NCBI GenBank assembly: GCA_028875175.1
Contig: JAPPFO010000186.1
Coordinates: forward strand, 1 to 15,960
Length of the DNA stretch: 15,960 bases
Origin: Chloroflexota bacterium
GTDB taxonomy: Bacteria; Chloroflexota; UBA11872
Reading direction: 5' to 3'
Shown: positions 7,088 to 14,005 of the stretch, piece after piece
Layout of the letters: each line of letters opens with the position of its first letter
How positions within the stretch are numbered: the stretch's first letter is position 1
The notes under the pieces: generated by a model
Told to the model about the DNA's origin: nothing
The model's input: the letters and a program-made list of their open reading frames with translations, nothing else
Databases searched by the model: none
Made by a program: the position numbers and the translations under genes

Positions 7088-8253
7088 CCCAAATAGTCCT
7101 CAAACGCTTCGACTGCGGCCTGGATGTCGGAGACCTCGTTGAAGGCGTGGAAAGACAGGCGGACGGCGGAGTAGCCGTCGGCGGCGCGGCAGAGAATCCG
7201 GTGGGCGTGGAGGCAGTGGTCGGCCAGCGCCATGCCGTCCGCCCCTTCCAGGCCAACCGTGAAGATGCCGGAACGCGCGTCGCCCTGCTCGGGCGTGCGA
7301 ATGCTGGCGCCGGGAAGATCGCTGAAGACGGCGCGGGCTTCGGCCGCCAGTTCGGCGCCGCGCTGCTGGACCGCCTCCATACCCAGGTCGTTGAGAATCT
7401 TGATCGAGGCGCGCCAGGCGGCGAAGAGGGCGTAGGGGCGTGCGCCGAACTCGTAGCGCTGAGCGTTGTCGTGCAGATGCGCCTCGCCGGGCGGGAAACT
7501 CGATTGAGACACCGCGCCGGCGCCGCTGCCCCAGGGATGCAGGCGCTCCTGCGCATCGCGCCGAACGTACATGGCGCCGACGCCGTAGGGGCCCATGCTC
7601 CACTTGAAGGCGGGGAAGGTGTACACGTCGCAGCCAAGCTGTTGCATGTCTGTGGGGCGAGCGCTGAAAGACTGGGCGGCGTCCACCACCGTGACCACGC
7701 CACGCTCGCGGGCCAGCGCCGAAACCCTGTCGACCGGCAAGACAATGCCGCGTTCCGTGGTGACGTGGCTCAGGCAGAACGCTCGGGTGTTCGGAGTCAT
7801 CGCCGCTTCCACGTCGCGCAGGAACGCTTCGTCGTCGCCGTCGGCTTGGATGGCGACGAGGTCCAGGCCAAGCCGATCCCGCAGGGTGAGCCAGGCCAGG
7901 TAGCCGCTGGGGTGCTCGGCCGCCGTCAGGATCACGCGGTCGCCGCGCTTGAGCTCAAGGGCGGCGGCAACGAATGAGACGGCCTCTGAAACCGCGCGTA
8001 TCAGCGCGATCTCTTCAGAGTCCGCGTTAAGCATTGCGGCAATCTCGCCGCGTAGGGCAGCCATTTCCGCGTTGTAGATCTCGCGCAGGTCGGGGTTGGT
8101 GGTGGTCATGACCGCTTCGCGGCCGTACCAGGATTGCTGGAGATCGAGCGTGGCCTGCGGGGTGGGAGCCACGCCGCCGGAGTTGAGACAGTGGTAGTGG
8201 CGGATGGCCGGGATGGCCTCGCGCAGGCCGGCGAAGGCGCTGGGGTCAGCCAT
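7084..8253 (-). CDS. Class V aminotransferase-fold PLP enzyme (isopenicillin N epimerase/EgtE-like)
   Basis: The protein is 389 aa. The fold-type I PLP features of the class V group are readable: HYHCLNSGGVAPTP at the N-terminus, the AEHPSGYLAW segment that stacks on the cofactor, LSHVTTERGIVLPV, the aspartate that contacts the pyridine nitrogen in TVVDAAQS (D191), and the Schiff-base lysine in FPAFKWSMGPYGVGAMYV (K217). Relatives include cysteine desulfurases, ergothioneine lyase EgtE and isopenicillin N epimerase. The usual desulfurase catalytic-cysteine loop is not evident, so an aminotransferase, epimerase or lyase on a small amine is more likely. The ATG at 8253 overlaps the upstream Gfo/Idh gene by 8 nt. 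It is the last gene of a three-gene unit, which suggests work on the same substrate family. Confidence 0.87.
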   Translation of the reverse strand: MADPSAFAGLREAIPAIRHYHCLNSGGVAPTPQATLDLQQSWYGREAVMTTTNPDLREIYNAEMAALRGEIAAMLNADSEEIALIRAVSEAVSFVAAALELKRGDRVILTAAEHPSGYLAWLTLRDRLGLDLVAIQADGDDEAFLRDVEAAMTPNTRAFCLSHVTTERGIVLPVDRVSALARERGVVTVVDAAQSFSARPTDMQQLGCDVYTFPAFKWSMGPYGVGAMYVRRDAQERLHPWGSGAGAVSQSSFPPGEAHLHDNAQRYEFGARPYALFAAWRASIKILNDLGMEAVQQRGAELAAEARAVFSDLPGASIRTPEQGDARSGIFTVGLEGADGMALADHCLHAHRILCRAADGYSAVRLSFHAFNEVSDIQAAVEAFEDYLG

Positions 8254-9331
8254 GGGTCGGGGGTACGTCGACCCAGCGGCGGGTCCGGGCGGCTTCGAGG
8301 GCGCAGTCGATGACTTCCTGCGTGCGCAGGCCGTCCATGAGGGTGGGGGGCACGTCGCGGTCCTCGCGGATGGAGTCCACGAAGCCGCGCATCATGCGCT
8401 CCCCGAAAAAGGCCAGGATGCCGGCGTGGTCTGCGTCGTCGAGCGGGAGGCCGGGGTCAACCAGTTCTGGCTCCTGGCCCACCCGGTTGATCGTGGCCTG
8501 CAACACGCAGTCGGTCAGCACGCCGGCCTCGGTGCCGTTGATCAGGAAGCTACTGCGACCCAGCGGCAGGTGCGAGTCCACCGCGCCAACCCGGCTGGTG
8601 GAAATCGTGCCGTGGGCGCCGCCGGCGAAGCGGACGCTGAGCACCGCATCGTCATCCAGCGTGAGCGGTACCTCGGCGCCGGTCTCTGGGTCCAGGGCGT
8701 GCGGCCTGACGGTGTTCAGGTCGGCGGCCACGGCGGTGATCGGGCCCGCCAGGAATTGCGCGAGGTCAATCATGTGGCTACCCAGGTCGCCCAGGACGCC
8801 GCTGCGACCGCGGCTCGGGTCGTAGCGCCATTCCATGACTGGCACGTCGCCCAGCAAGCGTCGATTGAAACGCTGGCAGTGGACGCTGACGAGCCGGCCC
8901 AGTTCGCCGGCCTGGACCATGGCGGAAATGCGCTCGATCAGGGGATTCCAGCGCAGGGTGAAGCCGACGCCGGTTCGGACGCCGGCGGACATCGCGGCCA
9001 TGTACATCTCGCGGGCCTGCATGGCGTCGAGGGATATTGGCTTCTCGACGAATACGTGCCTGCCGGCCTCGATGCAGGCCATGGTCTGCGCGTAGTGCTG
9101 GTCGTCCGGCGAGGTGATGACCACGGCGTCGACGGATGGGTCGGCGAGCAGGGCGTGCTCGTCGGGATAGACCGATGGGACGCCGTGGGCGGCGGCCACG
9201 GCCGAGGCGCGCTGCTGGTTGGGGCCGGCGATGGCGGTGACGCGGGCATTGGGGACGTGACTCAGGCCGGACAGGTGGGCGGCGGCCATAAAGCCGTAGC
9301 CAAGCATGCCGACGCCAACGGTCTCAGGCAC
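8246..9331 (-). CDS. Gfo/Idh/MocA family NAD(P)-dependent oxidoreductase
   Basis: The protein is 361 aa from GTG 9331, which has a strong ribosome site (GGGGAG, 7 nt before the GTG). An upstream extension of the frame exists but has no support. The N-terminal Rossmann fold opens VGVGMLGYGFMAAAH (residues 5-19). EKPISLD (96-102) contains the EKP motif whose lysine is catalytic in this family. GDLGSHMIDLAQF (181-193) supplies the conserved histidine of the C-terminal alpha/beta domain. Family members oxidise or reduce sugars, inositols or related polyols. The gene overlaps both neighbours by 8 nt: GTGCCTGA with the TIM-barrel gene before it and ATGGCTGA with the PLP gene after it. The pairing with a sugar isomerase-like protein suggests a carbohydrate or cyclitol pathway; the substrate is unknown. 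Confidence 0.92.
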   Translation of the reverse strand: MPETVGVGMLGYGFMAAAHLSGLSHVPNARVTAIAGPNQQRASAVAAAHGVPSVYPDEHALLADPSVDAVVITSPDDQHYAQTMACIEAGRHVFVEKPISLDAMQAREMYMAAMSAGVRTGVGFTLRWNPLIERISAMVQAGELGRLVSVHCQRFNRRLLGDVPVMEWRYDPSRGRSGVLGDLGSHMIDLAQFLAGPITAVAADLNTVRPHALDPETGAEVPLTLDDDAVLSVRFAGGAHGTISTSRVGAVDSHLPLGRSSFLINGTEAGVLTDCVLQATINRVGQEPELVDPGLPLDDADHAGILAFFGERMMRGFVDSIREDRDVPPTLMDGLRTQEVIDCALEAARTRRWVDVPPTHG

Positions 9332-10184
9332 CGGTGGACTCCCCAAACGCGGCGGCGGCCACTGCCAGCATATGACGACAGGCGCGGGCGAGTTCGACAT
9401 CGATGGCGTCGGCGCCGGAGACATCAACGCGTTCGTTGGTCAGGGTGCCGTCGAATCCCGCCGCGGCCAGCCTGGCCAGCACAGCCTGGTGATCGATGTC
9501 GCCGTCGCCGGGGGTTCGGAAAACCGGCGCGCCTCGGGGGCCGACGTGGTCTTTCATGATGAGCTGGCGGCAGAGCCCAGCCACGGGCTCGATATCTTCA
9601 ACCGGGTCCAGCCCCTCGTAGTAGTGGACGTTGCCGGTGTCGTAGCAGACGCCGACGGCGGGCGAGTTGAAGCGGTCGTGGAGCTCGCGGAGGGCGGCGC
9701 CGTGCTTGCCGACGCCGGTGTGCGGCTTAGGAAGGAGCAGGACGCCGGCGTCCTCGGCAGCGCGGACGCCGGGCTCGAAGGCGGAGTAAAACCCATCCAC
9801 CTCGGCCTGCCAGGCGGGACCGGACTTGGGGCGGTCGGGAAACCCGTCGGCCGGGTATTCGTAGGGGCCCCAGCAGACGAGGGCGGGAACGCCGGATTCC
9901 GCGGCCAGCTCGATGGCCTTGAGCAAGCGTTCGGGTTCGCCCGAGTCGGACGTCACGCCGCCGTGGGACTTGTGGTCGACCTGCAGGCCGGTGTCGACGA
10001 CCGCTTGCACCGCGGCTCTTGCCGCAACCGCATCGGTGCCGTCCGGCCAGAGTGGACCCTCGTCGTGGCGGTCGTAGAGGCCGACGTGGGTGAAGCCGGC
10101 GCGGGCGATGCCGGCGTAGGCGCGTCGGCGGGAAAGGCCGTCGCGGGCATACGGAATGGTGAGGGCGGCGAGGCGGTAGGACAT
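9324..10184 (-). CDS. Xylose isomerase-like TIM-barrel protein (sugar phosphate isomerase/epimerase family)
   Basis: The protein is 286 aa from ATG 10184, the point where the first barrel strand begins (MSYRLAALTIPYARDG). The longer frame upstream is not supported. The AP-endonuclease-2-like pattern is visible: ARAGFTHVGLYD, LVCWGPYEYP, GVCYDTGNVHYYEG (D182), IMKDHVGPRG (D212), the loop PGDGDIDHQAVL and FDGTLTNERVD (E251). Two expected metal ligands look changed. Where the family has ENH the sequence is PKPH (K153 for Glu), and the His three residues before KD's Asp is Ile. It may therefore bind metal differently or not be a classical epimerase. It is the first gene of the three-gene unit. 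No ribosome site is obvious. Confidence 0.82.
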   Translation of the reverse strand: MSYRLAALTIPYARDGLSRRRAYAGIARAGFTHVGLYDRHDEGPLWPDGTDAVAARAAVQAVVDTGLQVDHKSHGGVTSDSGEPERLLKAIELAAESGVPALVCWGPYEYPADGFPDRPKSGPAWQAEVDGFYSAFEPGVRAAEDAGVLLLPKPHTGVGKHGAALRELHDRFNSPAVGVCYDTGNVHYYEGLDPVEDIEPVAGLCRQLIMKDHVGPRGAPVFRTPGDGDIDHQAVLARLAAAGFDGTLTNERVDVSGADAIDVELARACRHMLAVAAAAFGESTGA

Positions 10185-10240
10185 AGGGCAAAAGAGTCCA
10201 GGCAGGACGACTGCGTCAATCGTGCCCCGGCGTCTGAACG

Positions 10241-10246
10241 TGTCAA
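10241..10246 (-). promoter_or_regulatory. TTGACA hexamer, possible -35 box of the three-gene unit
   Basis: On the minus strand TTGACA ends 57 nt before ATG 10184. At 17-18 nt spacing the -10 candidate is only ACGATT or CGATTG, a poor match. The promoter call is therefore weak and rests on the exact -35 hexamer and its position. Confidence 0.2.
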
Positions 10247-10321
10247 ACGCGTTCGGACCGGCACGCGTCACCACACGGTCCGCTCTTCGGGGCACTTGCG
10301 TCAGCTGAGCTCAGCCCCACC

Positions 10322-10364
10322 AGCACGGCCAGTGAGTGCGAACGGCTACCTAGCTGGCCGTGCT
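10322..10364. repeat. Perfect 11-bp inverted repeat with 21-nt loop
   Basis: AGCACGGCCAG (10322-10332) is exactly reverse-complementary to CTGGCCGTGCT (10354-10364). The loop is 21 nt. It lies downstream of the toxin-antitoxin pair and upstream of the TIM-barrel gene. There is no T-run, so it could be a Rho-independent-like stem, an operator for a dimeric regulator, or a small transposon or integration relic. The sequence does not decide. Confidence 0.6.
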
Positions 10365-10594
10365 CCCAAGCCCCGCCTGGGCCCCAACGAGCGGATTGGC
10401 GGTGGACCGATGAGAGGGTCTGAGAAAACGCCTGAGGGCAGCACCCGCCACGAACGTGTGCCTCGACCAGCCGCTGGCGGTTGCCGAGTCCCACTAGGTG
10501 GACGCGGGAATCGATGGTCTACCTCGGGCTCTTGCGAAAGACCGGGCGAGTTCGCGTGTCTATCCGCGAAGTCGCACGGCCGCACTGGATTCGG

Positions 10595-10879
10595 TTAGGT
10601 CCCAGCCAGGGGCTCGATCGAACTGACATCAATCGAAGCCCGCGCGACTTCAAGATCGTACATCCGCTGCAGATTCAGCCAGAATTCCGGCGTCATCCCC
10701 AGCGCCTTCCCCAACCGCAGCGCCGTGTCCGCCGTCACCGAGCGCCGCCCGTGAACGATCTCGTTGATCCTCCGTGGCGGCACTCCGACCGTCCGCGCCA
10801 GGCGGTACTGCGTGACCTCAAGCTCCTCAAGCACCTCCGCCAGATGCATTCCCGGATGGATAGGCCCCATGCTGGCCAT
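10595..10879 (-). CDS. higA: HigA-family antitoxin, XRE helix-turn-helix
   Basis: The protein is 94 aa from ATG 10879. That start is preceded by GGAGCAGGACGAC directly after the toxin stop, a good ribosome site. The family opening HPGMHLAEVLEELEVTQ is followed by the helix-turn-helix (residues about 22-48, YRLARTVGVPPRRINEIVHGRR) and by the HigA hallmark DTALRLGKALGMTPEFWLNLQ (51-71). The antitoxin should bind and neutralise the HigB RNase and repress its own operon. A longer open frame upstream overlaps the toxin and is rejected. Toxin and antitoxin are 13 nt apart, with the toxin first, as expected for higBA. Confidence 0.93.
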   Translation of the reverse strand: MASMGPIHPGMHLAEVLEELEVTQYRLARTVGVPPRRINEIVHGRRSVTADTALRLGKALGMTPEFWLNLQRMYDLEVARASIDVSSIEPLAGT

Positions 10880-10892
10880 GTCGTCCTGCTCC

Positions 10893-11120
10893 CTAGTGGT
10901 AGTCCACGATTCCAATGTCCATGGCGCCCCGCCCGGTCCAACGAAAGCACACGCGCCACTGGTCATTGATGCGAATGCTGTACCAACCTGCTCGGTCACC
11001 GCGTAACGCCTCAAGGCGATGCGACGGCGGCACGCTCAGGTCCGACAGCCTTGTCGCCGCAACGACCCGCTGGAGCCGCATTCGTGCTCGTCGCTGGATG
11101 TCTACCGGAAGGCGCCGCAC
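10893..11120 (-). CDS. higB: HigB-family toxin (RelE-fold mRNA interferase), start uncertain
   Basis: This is 75 aa from the only usable start, GTG 11120. It carries the HigB core: VPPSHRLEALRGDRAGWYSIRINDQWRVCFRW and the end GIVDYH. The family acts as a ribosome-dependent RNase that cuts translated mRNA. Typical HigB proteins are about 92 aa. The missing N-terminal strand and helix appear to be encoded in frame upstream: FADKRAEQLFNGEFV, read from about 11162 to 11118. No ATG, GTG or TTG occurs in that frame between 11117 and the stop at 11238-11240, except GTG 11120. The toxin may start at a non-canonical codon (ATT or ATC near 11193-11198), be expressed as a shorter form, or be an inactivated remnant. 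GGGGAG lies only 3 nt before the GTG. Confidence 0.8.
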   Translation of the reverse strand: MRRLPVDIQRRARMRLQRVVAATRLSDLSVPPSHRLEALRGDRAGWYSIRINDQWRVCFRWTGRGAMDIGIVDYH

Positions 11121-11321
11121 AAACTCCCCGTTGAAGAGTTGCTCAGCGCGCTTGTCGGCAAACCGCCCGGCGCCCCGATGATAACGCGGAGGGATAATAG
11201 CGGCAACCCAAGTGTCAGAGGCGCGGAAACTCGGGCATCAGCCCCTTCCGTCCGCCCCGGGAGGAGGGCCGCGCTCCCTCGGCCCGCAACCTAGCAGACG
11301 AGTGCGCAGGCGCCCCGCGAC

Positions 11322-12428
11322 CTACACCCGATCCGCCGTCCACACGTGAAACGCGAAGGGCAGCCCGGCCACATCGGGCTGCACCGGCCGCTCGGGGCCA
11401 AAGAACAGCTTTACCGCATCGGTCCGGCTCAGCCGCAGCGTCCGGTTCTCCGTTTCCACGACGATCCGGTCGCCGTCGGCCCGCGCGTTCAGATCGGTAC
11501 GCCCGTACGCGCGCAGCAACCCCTGTGGATCCTCTATCCGAATCATTCGCACGTAACCGGCTGATCGCAGGATGCCCAGCGTGTCCAGCGCATTGGTCAC
11601 GTCGTCAGGTCGCCAGGGCGCATCCAGGCTGGCATGCACTGTTGGCTTGGTGTTGACCTGCCGCTCCGCGATCGAGCGCGTGGAGGTCGGAATCGCGGGG
11701 TCATCCCAGGACTCCAGCAGTCGCGCCAGCATCGGCAGCACAAGCTCCGCGGGTCCGCCGTACTCCGTCACCGATGTTCCGCGCACCCGCAGGTAGGCAC
11801 CGGTTTCCCCGTCACGAAGCCCAGCCCAGACCGCCGCCCCGGGCTTCGGCGACCACATTGACCGCAGCAGGTCCGCCGACCGCACACCGCCCAGCGCCCG
11901 CGCCGCGTGGATCGCCGCCAGCGCCTCGAAGTCGCCGTCCTCCGCCTCGCGCATAACCAACGCGGGACTTGACGGTAGCAAGTGCCGGTTCCCCCGGCTG
12001 AACCGGTACTTGCGCTCCAGTCCGGCGTATTCCCAGCCCAGCTTCCGGTACCAGCTGGGTACGCCAGAACCGAGGAGGCTGAGGTGGCAACCGAGCTCCG
12101 CCGTTCGCTCGATGCAGGCGTGCATGACCCGCGTCGCAAAGCCCCGCCGCCGGTAGGCTGCATCGGTTGCAACCCCGGTAATCCCAGCTACCCGCAGGCG
12201 CGCGTCGCCAAAGCGGACCTCGTGCGGATAGATGGCCGCCGACGACACGATCCGCCCGTCCACGCGGAGCACCCGGATGTTTTCCAGGTTTTGCAGGCGG
12301 TAGATGCGCGGCCACTCCTCGCCGTAGGTGGGAGCGGCGCCCACCTCTTCGCGCATGACGCGATTGACCTGGGCAACGAGTTCATCGAATTCGTCAGGTC
12401 GTGGAGCCCGCGGTCCGTCCTCGTTCAC
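11322..12428 (-). CDS. Eis-like GNAT family N-acetyltransferase
   Basis: The protein is 368 aa from GTG 12428, or 373 aa from GTG 12443. The former has AGGA 4 nt upstream and is preferred. The N-terminal GNAT domain has GITGVATDAAYRRRGFATRV, whose RRRGFA loop holds the acetyl-CoA pyrophosphate, then LSLLGSGVPSWYRKLGWEYAG. A second, weaker acetyltransferase-like section (about residues 160-260, MREAEDGDFEALAAIHAAR) and a C-terminal segment of about 100 residues resembling the sterol-carrier-like domain of Eis complete the layout. That tripartite plan is inferred from length and motifs. The acceptor amine is unknown; Eis relatives acetylate aminoglycosides or protein lysines, which should not be assumed here. 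It follows the M32 peptidase by about 37 nt. Confidence 0.82.
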   Translation of the reverse strand: MNEDGPRAPRPDEFDELVAQVNRVMREEVGAAPTYGEEWPRIYRLQNLENIRVLRVDGRIVSSAAIYPHEVRFGDARLRVAGITGVATDAAYRRRGFATRVMHACIERTAELGCHLSLLGSGVPSWYRKLGWEYAGLERKYRFSRGNRHLLPSSPALVMREAEDGDFEALAAIHAARALGGVRSADLLRSMWSPKPGAAVWAGLRDGETGAYLRVRGTSVTEYGGPAELVLPMLARLLESWDDPAIPTSTRSIAERQVNTKPTVHASLDAPWRPDDVTNALDTLGILRSAGYVRMIRIEDPQGLLRAYGRTDLNARADGDRIVVETENRTLRLSRTDAVKLFFGPERPVQPDVAGLPFAFHVWTADRV

Positions 12429-12465
12429 ACCGTCCTCACGCACTTGCCGGCGCCGCTTGCCGGGT

Positions 12466-13977
12466 TCAGAGCGCGTACAGGTCCTCGAACTTCGCCGTCA
12501 GCCGCCGCAGCAGCGGCTGGGCGTCCAGCGGCCCGCCGCAGACCCGCTGGATCAGTTGGTCCGGGGTCAGCCGGCGACCGACGCGGTAGACGTTGGTCGA
12601 CATCCACTCCAACAGTGATGACGTATCCCCGCGTGCGATCTGCTCCGGGATATCCGGTAACTCACGCAGCGCCGCCTCGTACAGCTGCGCACCGATGATG
12701 TTGCCCAGCGTGTAGCACTGGAAGGCGCCGCCGATGCTTCCGGCGTACCAGTGGACGTCCTGCAGCACCCCATCGCGGTCGTCCGGCGCTCGCACGCCCA
12801 GGTCGGACTGGTAGCGCGCGTGCCAGGCCTCGGGCAGGTCGGCCACCGCCAGTTCGCCCTCAAGCAGTTGCAGTTCCAGGTCGAATCGGATCATGACGTG
12901 CAGGTTGTAAGTCACCTCGTCGGCGTCGGTCCTGATCAGCGACGGTTCCACCCGGTTGACGGCCGCGTAGAAGTCGCGCAGCTCCACGTTCCCCAGCTGC
13001 TCCGGAAACTCCTCTTGCAGCGTCGAATACCAGTGCGACCAGAATCCCAGGCTGCGGCCCACGATGTTCTCCCAGAGCCGCGACTGGCTCTCGTGCACCC
13101 CCGCCGACGTCCCGCCGCCCAGTGGCAACCCATCGTCCTCGGCCCGCGTGCCCTGCTCGTACAGCGCGTGTCCGGCTTCGTGGATGGTGCTGAAGAGCTG
13201 TTCGGCCAGGAAGTCCTCATTTGTGCGTGTCGTGATCCGCGTGTCGCCGTGACCGAACCGCGTCATGAACGGATGCGCCGTCGAGTCCAGCCGTCCGCGC
13301 TCGTAGTCGAACCCAATCGACCGGATCACCTTCTCCGCGAACGTCGACTGCTGCGCCTGCGGAAAGTGCTTGCGCACCGGCCCATCGTCCACCTGGTCGG
13401 CCGCCGCAATCCGTGCCACCAGCGGCGTCAGCCCCGCCCGCAGTTCGTCGAATACCGGCCGGATGCGGGCCACGGTCATGCCCTCGTCCGCGTCGTCGAC
13501 CAATGGATCGGCAATGTGCTCGTAGCCCGGAAAGAAGCCGGCGTACTCACGGCTGAGGTCCAGCGTCGTCTCCAGCATCGGACGCATCGTCGCGAAGTCG
13601 TTCTTCGGCCGTGCCTCCACCCACGCCGCGTAGGTGGCGGAGGCGTGTTTGGCCGCCCGCTCGCTGTACTCCGCGGGCACGCGCGTCACGCGCTCGTAGT
13701 CATGCCGCGCCACTCGAATCAGCGCGGCGTCGTCGTGCTCCGACGGCAGGGACTCCGCGTACGGTGCCAGCCGGTCCAGCAGCCGCCCGATCTCCGGATC
13801 CGTGGCGCTCTCATGCGCCAGCCGGCTCAGCACCGCCAGTTGCCGCCCGCGGCCGGCCGCGCCGCCGGTAGGCATGTAGGTGGACTGGTCCCAATAGAGG
13901 ACCGCCGCCGAAGACGAGATATCACGCGCCTCGCGCAGTCGGGCTTTCAGGTCGCCCAGGTCGGATTGAACGCTCAT
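12466..13977 (-). CDS. M32 family metallocarboxypeptidase (thermostable carboxypeptidase 1/Taq-like)
   Basis: The 503-aa cytosolic enzyme removes C-terminal amino acids from peptides and has the normal family length. The zinc site is the HExxH of STIHEAGHALYEQG (H266, E267, H270), with the third ligand E296 in GVHESQSRLWEN. Other hallmarks are YWDQSTYMP near the N-terminus (residues 28-36), HPFMTRFGHGDTRITTR (235-251), EVTYNLHVMIRFDLE, and DVHWYAGSIGGAFQCYTLGN, where FQCY stands for the commoner FPTY. ATG 13977 has AGGAG 11 nt upstream, a rather long spacing. surE ends 28 nt before it and the GNAT gene begins about 37 nt after it, on the same strand. A shared transcript is likely. Confidence 0.95.
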   Translation of the reverse strand: MSVQSDLGDLKARLREARDISSSAAVLYWDQSTYMPTGGAAGRGRQLAVLSRLAHESATDPEIGRLLDRLAPYAESLPSEHDDAALIRVARHDYERVTRVPAEYSERAAKHASATYAAWVEARPKNDFATMRPMLETTLDLSREYAGFFPGYEHIADPLVDDADEGMTVARIRPVFDELRAGLTPLVARIAAADQVDDGPVRKHFPQAQQSTFAEKVIRSIGFDYERGRLDSTAHPFMTRFGHGDTRITTRTNEDFLAEQLFSTIHEAGHALYEQGTRAEDDGLPLGGGTSAGVHESQSRLWENIVGRSLGFWSHWYSTLQEEFPEQLGNVELRDFYAAVNRVEPSLIRTDADEVTYNLHVMIRFDLELQLLEGELAVADLPEAWHARYQSDLGVRAPDDRDGVLQDVHWYAGSIGGAFQCYTLGNIIGAQLYEAALRELPDIPEQIARGDTSSLLEWMSTNVYRVGRRLTPDQLIQRVCGGPLDAQPLLRRLTAKFEDLYAL

Positions 13978-14005
13978 TGGTTCGGTAGCTCCTGTTGGCG
14001 GCCGT

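Larger units (their letters stand above)
10185..10594. other. 410-nt intergenic stretch without a supportable gene
   Basis: This lies between the TIM-barrel start and the antitoxin stop, both on the minus strand. I found no protein with family signatures and no tRNA, RNase P, tmRNA or SRP RNA signature. It holds the inverted repeat at 10322-10364. On the minus strand there is TTGACA (10241-10246), an exact -35 hexamer with no good -10 box at 17 nt; it could belong to the promoter of the three-gene unit. Confidence 0.6.

Noticed and set aside
8204..9559. Long plus-strand open frame (451 codons) opposite the Gfo/Idh gene
   Set aside because: It has no family motif and is low-complexity Gly/Ala/Asp/Val. 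It is a mirror of strongly recognisable minus-strand genes, as expected in high-GC coding DNA.
10403..10450. Hammerhead-ribozyme-like CGATGAG...GAAAA pattern
   Set aside because: The invariant CTGATGA and GAAAC core elements are not both present and stem II does not form.
10185..10594. Possible RNase P, tmRNA, SRP RNA or tRNA in the gap
   Set aside because: None of their conserved core sequences was found on either strand.
9306..10598. Plus-strand open frame running through the 10185-10594 gap
   Set aside because: It is mostly antisense to the TIM-barrel gene, and the part in the gap shows no family pattern.
11264..11280. GAGGG/CCCTC hairpin after the GNAT gene as terminator
   Set aside because: It has only 5 bp and no T-run, and several alternative pairings are equally good in this GC-rich spacer.
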